DNA of 5,766 bases from Candidatus Omnitrophota bacterium. GTDB taxonomy: Bacteria; Omnitrophota; Gorgyraeia; JABMRN01. This document shows, in pieces, positions 1 through 5,386 of the stretch. Made by a program: the position numbers and the translations under genes. Numbering within the stretch: the stretch's first letter is position 1; each line of letters begins with the position of its first letter. Where the stretch lies: assembly GCA_028702395.1 (NCBI GenBank), contig JAQVOV010000103.1, positions 1 to 5,766 of the forward strand, in the 5' to 3' direction. Under the pieces are notes generated by a model. It had not been told where the DNA came from and did not search any database. It saw only the letters and a list, made by a program, of their open reading frames with translations.

Positions 1-1117
1 CGTTCAATGCAGCACTTTCGTATCCTGTTTCAACCTTGATCGAATTTTTGCCAGTAAAAACAGGGATAATTATTTCTGCATCAATTAATGGTTTATAGTT
101 CACATATTCAGTTATATCATTGCCATGCTCATCTTTTTTTCCTGTTCTTATTTGGGAATACATTGGTTGTATGCCAAAAGCATTCATTCCAATTTGAGCA
201 AGACCTTCCAGCTTATCTCCTTGATAAGCACCAAGTCCGCCTTTTGTGTTTGCATCGCGAGCTTGTGTATTGCCAAGTTCCGGAATATTACCTTCCATTG
301 AAAGAGAAACAATTGTTTTGCCTACAAGATCTGGCTGGTTTTGTTGTATCCATGAAAGTGTTTGTTTAGGTTCTTCGCTTGCAGCAAGAATAACATCAGT
401 TGGGTTAGATATATCTTCAAAAATTTCATCCTCTGAATAAAGTGTTAGAAGTTTCTCTATGAAATCATATTCTAATCTGGTAGTATTGTATTTTTCGCTT
501 ACATTTTCAAGAGAAGCTGCGTTCTCATGAAAAAGCTTTGCTATATCATATGATGTCATTCCTTCAAAAGCAGTGCCATTCAAATTGAGATCAGGTTGCG
601 AAATATGATCTTGTAGCCAAATTCGTCTTTTATTTATTTCAATATTAAGATCCGTAAAAAAAACATCCCATTGCAATATCTCTGAATACTCATGATGAAT
701 TATCGCGTGTAAAGAAACAGTATCATTGTGAAAAATATCCCAATCAACATAAACATTATTAGTTGTTATACCAAGATGTGCAAATACCCCTGTTTTTTTG
801 TATAAGTTCCGGATAGGAATGATATTCAAAGCTTTATCATATATGCGAATAGTATTTTTATTGCCAGTGCTTCCAAAATTCTCTATTGCCTCTTTAATGA
901 ATAAATTTATTGCTTTATGAGACAATATAAAACCTCTCGCAAAAACTTGTTCAATAAAAGCAGGATCTGACATATTGCTTTGAGGTGCAAGGTTTTGATC
1001 GCCATTTTTATAATTAATAGTAAAACCAACATCTGTCAAGACAGAAGAGCTTATAAAGCATAGAAGTAAAAATATTGAGATAACTTTTTTTGTAAACGTT
1101 TTCATTATACTTTTCAA
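1..1117 (-). CDS. Large exported protein, N-terminal part, with glucan-phosphorylase-like (GT35/GT-B) domain; runs off left edge
   Basis: The reverse strand is open without a stop from 1117 to the window edge (372 codons, last full codon ending at 2), so this is the N-terminal part of a longer protein. I chose the TTG start at 1117 because AGGAGG (1128-1123) lies 5 nt upstream of it; the in-frame ATG at 1105 is 17 nt away. Numbering from the TTG, residues 1-28 form a Lys-rich start and a hydrophobic core (IFLLLCFISSSV), a Sec signal peptide or anchor. The one Cys there lacks a good lipobox. Residues about 30-265 match nothing I recognise; they include HHEYSEI at 141-147, which might bind metal. 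Residues about 268-320 (SLSMEGNIPEL, then GGLGAYQGDKLEG and a G-I-x-P-M-Y segment) resemble the N-terminal GT-B signature of alpha-glucan phosphorylases, usually SMEY...GGLGVLAGD...GVGLLY. The export signal is odd for that normally cytosolic enzyme. The catalytic half lies outside the window, so activity cannot be judged. Confidence 0.82.
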   Translation of the reverse strand, partial: MKSIMKTFTKKVISIFLLLCFISSSVLTDVGFTINYKNGDQNLAPQSNMSDPAFIEQVFARGFILSHKAINLFIKEAIENFGSTGNKNTIRIYDKALNIIPIRNLYKKTGVFAHLGITTNNVYVDWDIFHNDTVSLHAIIHHEYSEILQWDVFFTDLNIEINKRRIWLQDHISQPDLNLNGTAFEGMTSYDIAKLFHENAASLENVSEKYNTTRLEYDFIEKLLTLYSEDEIFEDISNPTDVILAASEEPKQTLSWIQQNQPDLVGKTIVSLSMEGNIPELGNTQARDANTKGGLGAYQGDKLEGLAQIGMNAFGIQPMYSQIRTGKKDEHGNDITEYVNYKPLIDAEIIIPVFTGKNSIKVETGYESAALN

Positions 1118-1122
1118 AATAA

Positions 1123-1128
1123 CCTCCT
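1123..1128 (-). promoter_or_regulatory. Shine-Dalgarno AGGAGG that decides a TTG start
   Basis: On the reverse strand a perfect AGGAGG sits 5 nt before TTG (1117-1115) and 17 nt before the in-frame ATG (1105-1103). Normal spacing favours TTG, adding four residues to the signal peptide. Confidence 0.7.
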
Positions 1129-1164
1129 AAGATAAAGTGAATTTTTAATTGCTTAACTGTTTTT

Positions 1165-1187
1165 TGTGATATAAAAATTATATCACA
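1165..1187. repeat. Perfect 10-3-10 palindrome, candidate operator overlapping divergent promoters
   Basis: The left arm TGTGATATAA (1165-1174), spacer AAA (1175-1177) and right arm TTATATCACA (1178-1187) pair without mismatch. It lies between the divergent genes starting at 1117 (-) and 1355 (+). It is not followed by a T run on the exit side of either gene, and no gene ends here, so a terminator is unlikely. The TGTGA/TCACA ends recall CRP/FNR-type sites, but those normally have 6 bp between the half-sites and here there are 13. An operator for an unidentified dimeric regulator is the likeliest reading, since it covers the -10 box of the minus-strand gene. Confidence 0.6.
1177..1185 (-). 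promoter_or_regulatory. Extended -10 promoter for the large exported protein gene
   Basis: Read on the reverse strand, 1185-1177 is TGATATAAT, a perfect extended -10 (TGnTATAAT). Transcription would start near 1170, giving a leader of about 53 nt that contains the AGGAGG at 1128-1123. No good -35 is visible 17 bp upstream (CACTTT), as is common with extended -10 promoters. The box lies inside the palindrome at 1165-1187. Confidence 0.55.
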
Positions 1188-1257
1188 TAATATATATATA
1201 AAGTGTAATAGAAATGTAACAATTATGTTAGACTATAAAATAGTTAGCTTGCTTTGT

Positions 1258-1287
1258 TTGGTATAAGGATATGAGGTGTGCTATACT
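1258..1287 (+). promoter_or_regulatory. Candidate promoter for the small exported protein gene at 1355
   Basis: TGCTATACT at 1279-1287 is an extended -10 (TGnTATACT). TTGGTA at 1258-1263 matches four of six bases of TTGACA at 18-bp spacing. Start would be near 1294, leaving a leader of about 60 nt that includes the AGGAG before 1355. A competing TATAAA at 1336-1341 would start transcription too late to keep that AGGAG. Confidence 0.42.
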
Positions 1288-1343
1288 GTAATTAGTTAAA
1301 AGAACATAAACTAAGGTATCATAAAAGTGTTTACATATAAAAT

Positions 1344-1348
1344 AGGAG
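1344..1348 (+). promoter_or_regulatory. Shine-Dalgarno AGGAG choosing ATG 1355 over GTG 1352
   Basis: AGGAG lies 6 nt before ATG 1355 and only 3 nt before the adjacent in-frame GTG 1352. Spacing favours the ATG. Confidence 0.55.
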
Positions 1349-1354
1349 CGAGTG

Positions 1355-1705
1355 ATGAAGTATTTGATCTATTTAAATAATTTTAAAAAGGGAGTCCTGG
1401 TAGGACTAGCATTTATTTTTTCCATAAATGCTTCTGGCCAGGAAGCTGTTTCTTCATCATGTTCTTCTAAATATATTGATAGATTAGAACGAAAACAAAA
1501 TTCTCTAGTTTCCATGAAACAAGGATATGAAGCTTTTGATGTTAGTGTTTGGGAAGAACTTGCAAAAAAAGCAGGTGCTAAAAAAGAAGAACGTCATAAA
1601 ATAGAGGGGTATAAAGAAAAAAAAATAATACCTGCGAGTGAGGCTCTTTCAATAAAAAAAGATGCAATTCCAATTTCCCCAAGATCTGTCTTTGCTAAGA
1701 AATAA
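1355..1705 (+). CDS. Small exported protein of unknown function (116 aa)
   Basis: I do not recognise a family. The start is ATG 1355, behind AGGAG; GTG 1352 directly before it is in frame and would add one residue. Residues 1-28 are a typical Sec signal peptide: N-terminal Lys/Asn, a hydrophobic core (VLVGLAFIFSI) and a likely cleavage ASG|QE after residue 28. The mature part of about 88 residues is short and hydrophilic, with a Ser/Cys-rich start (SSSCSS), a basic stretch with AKKAGAKKEERHK (residues 70-82), and a C-terminus rich in Lys, Pro and Ser. It has no further membrane segment and a single Cys, so no internal disulfide. It is transcribed away from the large exported protein gene and converges on the gene ending at 1719, with 13 bp between their stops and no convincing hairpin terminator there. 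It is a real gene by its start signals and signal peptide, but its role is unknown. Confidence 0.75.
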   Translation: MKYLIYLNNFKKGVLVGLAFIFSINASGQEAVSSSCSSKYIDRLERKQNSLVSMKQGYEAFDVSVWEELAKKAGAKKEERHKIEGYKEKKIIPASEALSIKKDAIPISPRSVFAKK

Positions 1706-1718
1706 AAAACTTATAGTC

Positions 1719-2207
1719 TTATTCAATTATTAATAGATTTTCGTCTATTCCTTGATTAGTGATCTTCACTAAGTTGACCATGTGTGCTTTTGCAGCCTGT
1801 ATTTGTTCTATTGTAGAAGGGGTTTTGCTTATTTGTAAAGCTTCATTAAGGTAATCAGTATCAAATTCACATTGATTATTAATGAATTGTAACCATTCAT
1901 TTAAAGATTGGATTATGCTATTATTGATCTCAACTTGTGATGACGTGATAACCTTGATCATTTTAAAGTATGCTTCTATTGTTGTGAGAGTAGAAGTGTT
2001 GAGTTCATAGATCCTTTCTAACGTACGAATATCATCAGCAGATGCAGCTCGTATAAGAGGAGGCATTTGATTGCTCTGAGCTATTATAGAATCTCTGAGC
2101 ATAGTCATTTCCTGTATATGATTACTGCAAAAAGCTACACTGGAGTATAAACAAAACACCATACACACAGTAATAGTCTTTTTTGCTATAGAGTATAATT
2201 TTTCCAT
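1719..2207 (-). CDS. Exported helical protein of unknown function (162 aa)
   Basis: No family is recognised. The N-terminus has the Sec pattern: MEKLYSIAKK followed by the hydrophobic run TITVCMVFCLYSSVAF, with likely cleavage after AFC at residue 27. The Phe before that Cys makes it a poor lipobox, so a lipoprotein is unlikely. The mature protein of about 135 residues looks almost wholly alpha-helical, with amphipathic stretches at about 30-45, 55-85, 90-112 and 115-150, and one Cys (113). A periplasmic or surface helical bundle is plausible. The ATG at 2207 has no Shine-Dalgarno; an extended -10 ends 10 nt upstream, so translation from a nearly leaderless mRNA is expected. It is divergent from the UPF0489 gene at 2322 and convergent with the small exported gene at 1355. 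Confidence 0.75.
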   Translation of the reverse strand: MEKLYSIAKKTITVCMVFCLYSSVAFCSNHIQEMTMLRDSIIAQSNQMPPLIRAASADDIRTLERIYELNTSTLTTIEAYFKMIKVITSSQVEINNSIIQSLNEWLQFINNQCEFDTDYLNEALQISKTPSTIEQIQAAKAHMVNLVKITNQGIDENLLIIE

Positions 2208-2230
2208 AATATGTTAAAGTATAACATATT
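2208..2230. repeat. Perfect 9-5-9 palindrome touching a start codon, candidate operator
   Basis: Arms AATATGTTA (2208-2216) and TAACATATT (2222-2230) pair perfectly around the 5-nt spacer AAGTA. The palindrome ends at the base next to the ATG of the minus-strand gene (2207) and contains that gene's extended -10. A bound dimer would block the promoter. As RNA most of it would not be transcribed, so a DNA operator is likelier than an mRNA hairpin. Confidence 0.5.
2218..2226 (-). promoter_or_regulatory. Extended -10 promoter giving a nearly leaderless mRNA for the gene at 2207
   Basis: On the reverse strand 2226-2218 is TGTTATACT (TGnTATACT). Seven bases on, transcription would start near 2211, about 4 nt before the ATG at 2207. 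There is no AGGAG-like sequence between the box and the start codon. Confidence 0.5.
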
Positions 2231-2301
2231 TTAGAAAAATATCTAATATTTTTTTGAAATTCTAATATAATATATTATTTTTCTTTAAAAATCAAAGACA
2301 A

Positions 2302-2310
2302 TGATATAAA
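2302..2310 (+). promoter_or_regulatory. Extended -10 promoter giving a nearly leaderless mRNA for the operon at 2322
   Basis: TGATATAAA (TGnTATAAA) ends 11 nt before ATG 2322, so transcription would start near 2317, leaving about 5 nt of leader. The bases between box and ATG (AATAGCAGCATT region) contain no Shine-Dalgarno. No -35 match is seen at the usual distance. Confidence 0.5.
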
Positions 2311-2321
2311 ATAGCAGCATT

Positions 2322-3911
2322 ATGAAAACCAATCCTATTAAGCTAATAGAAGACCATGATCAAGCGTATTATCTTTGGAAAAAAGCTGAATTAAAGAACA
2401 AGGTCTTATTGCATTTTGATGCACATATCGATTTTAACTTTCACAAAGTCCAACCGGCAATTGACACTCTACAAAAAGCTACAGATAAAAAACAACTTAT
2501 AAAACAGCTTTCACTTGGGTTAATGTATGCACAAATGAACATGGATGGAGATAAAAAATTGACCAATATAGGTAATTATATTTACCCTGCTATGAGGGAT
2601 GGTATTGTTAAAGATTTTTATTGGATCATACCAGGAAATAGCAAAGTCTTCGATAATTCAAAAAAATCAATTAGAAATATGTTGAATAATTTTAATAAGC
2701 AGGCAAATTCAAGTGGTGAAATAGTAGAAACAATAGATTCCATAAGCATGGATATTTATGATCGTAAATTTGTTGTTACTACAATACAAGGTCTTCCGAA
2801 TGATATGAGAGATGTTCTATTGGATATAGATACAGATTTTCTTACAACAGAAAGTATTTCTAAAGCAAATGCACATAGTGATGCAGGTAAAAGATCTCCT
2901 TGGATATGGCCTCGAGAACTGATAAATGAATTAGAGAAAAAAGGAATAAAGCCATGTTATACAACAATAGCTTATTCTGTTAATGGAGGATATACTCCTT
3001 TAGTGTATAAGTTTTTAGGGGATGAGATGGTTTTAAGGATAAAAAGGACCAGAAATAATGACCTATCTATTCTAGATGCTAAGAATAAAGGGCTGGAGTT
3101 GCTTTACAAAGGAAAGGTTTCTTCTGCAATAAGTGTTTTTGAGGATATTTTAAAACAGAAAAAGGTATTAACTTTTTTAGGAGTGTATAAAAAAAGATTT
3201 ATTGCACACATTGCTTTCGCACTTTTCAGGGCTTATTGTAAAGGAAATGATATTAAACATATGAAATATTATTATAATATGGCAGTAAAAAATGATAGAA
3301 CATATAAGTGCAAAGATAATAACTACGGACCTTTGTTAAGAAGAGAGAAAAAAGGGTTAAATGAGGCTTTTAAGGAATATAATGCAATATTGAATGTTGA
3401 TCCTAAAAACATCTATGCTTTGATTGGCTTAGCAGATATAAATTCAATAAAGAAATTTTCAGAAAAAGCCTATATGTATTATAAAAAAGCATATGCAATA
3501 GATAAAAAAAATGTCTTTTCCTCTATTGGTTTAGCAAGAATATGTCTTAAGAATAAAGAGTATGCAAAGGTCATCAAATATGTTGAAAAAGATAAATATG
3601 ATCATATGCATCTTGGGTCTGTTAATACTATTTTAGCAACAGCATATGATAAGATAGGTCAAAGGGATAATGCGTTTTATTCTTATAAAATAGCGCTTAG
3701 GTTTGGATTGAATCTGGATTTTTTCCTGCAATTCGTTAATTTTTTAATTAAGGAAGGTCTGCCCGAAAAGCAAAAACAATGGGTAGGCGCAAGGATAAAT
3801 TTTTTCAATAACCAAAAAAACGCAATAATTGCTAATAAAAACGAGAAGCATAAAAAAAAGAGTTTGATTTTAATAGAAAAAATAGAGAAGGAATTACAAA
3901 ATGTCAGATAA
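2322..3911 (+). CDS. UPF0489-family (arginase-fold) metal hydrolase with C-terminal TPR domain (529 aa)
   Basis: Residues 1 to about 240 look like a UPF0489 domain, which I assign to the arginase/deacetylase fold. The expected metal ligands are visible: EDH at 10-12, HFDAHID at 31-37 (compare DAHxD of ureohydrolases) and LDIDTDF at 167-173 (compare DxDxxDP). This gives H12, D33, H35, D37, D168 and D170 as probable ligands of a two-metal centre, so the enzyme looks intact. Residues about 248-465 form tetratricopeptide-type helix pairs, clearest at 340-365 (ending NVDPKNIYALIGLADI), 372-405 and 433-462; they probably bind a partner or substrate. The Lys-rich C-terminus (about 500-529) may be a coiled coil. 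There is no signal peptide or membrane segment, so it is cytosolic. It overlaps the phosphohydrolase gene by 11 bp, suggesting translational coupling. Some UPF0489 proteins, as I recall, are peptide arginases that turn Arg into ornithine in ribosomal peptides; whether this one does so is unknown. Confidence 0.82.
   Translation: MKTNPIKLIEDHDQAYYLWKKAELKNKVLLHFDAHIDFNFHKVQPAIDTLQKATDKKQLIKQLSLGLMYAQMNMDGDKKLTNIGNYIYPAMRDGIVKDFYWIIPGNSKVFDNSKKSIRNMLNNFNKQANSSGEIVETIDSISMDIYDRKFVVTTIQGLPNDMRDVLLDIDTDFLTTESISKANAHSDAGKRSPWIWPRELINELEKKGIKPCYTTIAYSVNGGYTPLVYKFLGDEMVLRIKRTRNNDLSILDAKNKGLELLYKGKVSSAISVFEDILKQKKVLTFLGVYKKRFIAHIAFALFRAYCKGNDIKHMKYYYNMAVKNDRTYKCKDNNYGPLLRREKKGLNEAFKEYNAILNVDPKNIYALIGLADINSIKKFSEKAYMYYKKAYAIDKKNVFSSIGLARICLKNKEYAKVIKYVEKDKYDHMHLGSVNTILATAYDKIGQRDNAFYSYKIALRFGLNLDFFLQFVNFLIKEGLPEKQKQWVGARINFFNNQKNAIIANKNEKHKKKSLILIEKIEKELQNVR
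3888..3892 (+). promoter_or_regulatory. Shine-Dalgarno AAGGA for the overlapping phosphohydrolase gene
   Basis: AAGGA, inside the end of the UPF0489-TPR gene, lies 8 nt before ATG 3901. Unlike the first gene of the operon, this internal gene has a recognisable ribosome binding site. Confidence 0.5.
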
Positions 3912-5289
3912 AAAAGTTTTTGTTATTGGCTTAGATTGTCTTGCGCCTAAACTAGCATTTGACAAGTACATCAGTGATATGCCAACTTTAAGCGAACTTC
4001 TGAAAAGATCTACATGGGGACCTATGACAAGCACGATCCCTCCCATAACATGTCCTGCATGGGCTTGTATGACAACCAGTAAAGAACCTGGCGAACTGGG
4101 GATATATGGGTTCAGGAATAGAGTGGATCATTCATATGAAAGGCTTGCTATAGCAACTTCTTATGCAGTAAAAGAAAAGGCTATTTGGGATATAATAGGG
4201 GAAAAAGGAAAAAAAAGTATAGTTGTTGCTGTTCCGCCGTCTTATCCGCCAAAAAAAATAAATGGCTGTATGGTAGGTTGTTTTTTAAGTCCTGATATAG
4301 ATTCTGATTATACTTTTCCTAAAGAATTGGCAAAGGATATAAAGAATAATGTCGGGCAATATCTTATTGATGTGCGGGATTTCAGGACAAATGATAAAAA
4401 ACGATTGTTAAAAGAAATATATGATCTTACAAAGAACAGGTTTGACACAGCAGTTTATCTTATGCAAAATAAACCTTGGGATTTTTTCATGTTCGTAGAT
4501 ATGGGCCCTGATAGATTTCATCATGGGTTTTGGAGTTATTGCGATCCCGAGCATAATAAGTACAAAAAAGATAATGAGTTTAAAGATGAAATGAGAAAAT
4601 ATTATGCATTCATAGATACTCAAATTAAACGTATATTAGACAAATTGGATAATAATACTGTTTTGTGTATAGTTTCAGATCATGGTGCAAAAAAAATTGA
4701 CGGATGTTTTTGTATAAATGAATGGCTAATACAAAAAGGATATTTAAAGTTAAAAGAAAATCCTAAAGAGATCACAAAACTTAACCCTTCTATGATAGAT
4801 TGGGAAAACACCTCTGCTTGGGGTGAAGGCGGTTATTATGGGAGAATATTTTTTAATGTTAAAGGACGTGAAACCCAAGGGCTTATCCCTAAGACAAAAC
4901 TAAAAGAGTTTTCAGGAAAACTTATTAAAGACTTGGAAAATATAAAGTACAAAAATTCTGAGGCAAAAAAAACAATTGTATATGAGCCGAAACAATTATA
5001 TAAAAAAACAAATGGGGTTGCACCTGATCTTCTTGTTTTTTTCGGAGATCTTTTGTGGCGTTCTGCCGGAAGTGTAGGCATAGGAGATATTTATACTTTT
5101 GAAAATGACACAGGTCCTGATGACGCGAATCATGACTGGCAAGGTGTATTTGTGATGTACGATCCTAGCGAGAGGCAAGCGGCAAGCGGCAAGAAGCAAG
5201 AAGTGTCAATATACGATTTTGCGCCTACGGTTTTAGATAAAATGGGATTTAAAGTCCCGAAAGGGATGAAGGGGAAAGTTTTAGGGTAA
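3901..5289 (+). CDS. Alkaline-phosphatase-superfamily phosphohydrolase/phosphodiesterase (COG3379-like, 462 aa)
   Basis: This is a full-length member of the AP superfamily, in the type I phosphodiesterase / predicted phosphohydrolase-phosphomutase branch. The N-terminus is the first beta strand (VFVIGLDC) with D12 as metal ligand. TSTIPPITCPAWACMTT (44-60 region) carries the likely nucleophile T50. DMGPDRFHHGFW (200-211) gives D204 and H208, SDHG (259-262) gives D260 and H261, and NHDW (410-413) gives H411. The two-metal centre of the family is thus complete and the enzyme is probably active on a phosphate or sulfate mono- or diester; the substrate cannot be read from sequence. IYDFAPTVLDKMGFKVP (437-453) is the family's usual C-terminal end. 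No signal peptide is present, so it acts in the cytosol unless exported otherwise. Residues 423-434 are encoded by a 7-bp repeat array that replaces the usual loop before this C-terminal motif. It overlaps the UPF0489-TPR gene by 11 bp and precedes an ABC exporter. Confidence 0.88.
   Translation: MSDKKVFVIGLDCLAPKLAFDKYISDMPTLSELLKRSTWGPMTSTIPPITCPAWACMTTSKEPGELGIYGFRNRVDHSYERLAIATSYAVKEKAIWDIIGEKGKKSIVVAVPPSYPPKKINGCMVGCFLSPDIDSDYTFPKELAKDIKNNVGQYLIDVRDFRTNDKKRLLKEIYDLTKNRFDTAVYLMQNKPWDFFMFVDMGPDRFHHGFWSYCDPEHNKYKKDNEFKDEMRKYYAFIDTQIKRILDKLDNNTVLCIVSDHGAKKIDGCFCINEWLIQKGYLKLKENPKEITKLNPSMIDWENTSAWGEGGYYGRIFFNVKGRETQGLIPKTKLKEFSGKLIKDLENIKYKNSEAKKTIVYEPKQLYKKTNGVAPDLLVFFGDLLWRSAGSVGIGDIYTFENDTGPDDANHDWQGVFVMYDPSERQAASGKKQEVSIYDFAPTVLDKMGFKVPKGMKGKVLG
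5168..5202 (+). repeat. Five 7-bp repeat units (GCAAGCG/GCAAGAA) inside the phosphohydrolase gene
   Basis: Units start at 5168, 5175, 5182, 5189 and 5196. The first is a degenerate GCGAGAG, the next two are GCAAGCG and the last two GCAAGAA. The array is G+C-richer than its surroundings and encodes residues about 423-434 (SERQAASGKKQE). Thirty-five bp is not a multiple of three, so gain or loss of one unit would shift the frame of the last 28 or so residues, after the last metal ligand (H411). Confidence 0.8.
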
Positions 5290-5377
5290 TGCGTAATGGG
5301 TAGTGTGTATTGTGTCTGCTGTGGAATCGAAATCCAGTTTTCCTAGTTAACACAATACTCATTACACAGTACCCAAT
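5288..5377. repeat. Two inverted arrays of degenerate 7-bp repeats (ANTGNGT) around a 34-nt core
   Basis: Four heptads matching ANTGNGT run from 5288 to 5315; four matching the reverse complement ACNCANT run from 5350 to 5377. Only heptad positions 2 and 5 vary. A weaker unit, TTAGGGT, precedes at 5281. The innermost units, ATTGTGT (5309-5315) and ACACAAT (5350-5356), pair perfectly. Outer units pair with mismatches at the variable positions, and better when one right-hand unit is looped out. The core (5316-5349) has a small TGGA/TCCA stem. The array begins within the stop codon of the phosphohydrolase and fills nearly the whole spacer up to the ABC exporter. No T run follows, so it is not a typical terminator. 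Heptameric short tandem repeats (STRRs) of cyanobacteria are the nearest known analogue. Confidence 0.75.
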
Positions 5378-5386
5378 AATACAATT

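Noticed and set aside
88..440. Overlapping plus-strand frames of 93 and 64 codons
   Set aside because: They lie antisense to the long open frame of the large exported protein, have no ribosome binding site and give low-complexity products.
1165..1187. CRP/FNR binding site
   Set aside because: TGTGA and TCACA are present, but the gap is 13 bp instead of 6 and no such regulator is seen in the window.
1188..1202. TA dinucleotide run as a microsatellite of note
   Set aside because: It is short and expected in a promoter region this AT-rich.
1700..1725. Possible bidirectional terminator between the convergent genes
   Set aside because: There is a run of A/T and a weak CTAAG/CTTATAG pairing, but no stem strong enough to call.
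4408..5199. Three minus-strand frames of 67-81 codons
   Set aside because: All are antisense to the phosphohydrolase gene, whose family motifs are intact throughout; the products look like nothing known.
5288..5377. CRISPR array or rho-independent terminator
   Set aside because: The units are 7 bp with no unique spacers, and no T run follows the hairpin; neither model fits.
5375..5386. AATAAT as a -10 for a leaderless ABC exporter mRNA
   Set aside because: The spacing would put the start at the ATG, but the match is imperfect, there is no TG extension or -35, and the gene follows others on the same strand.
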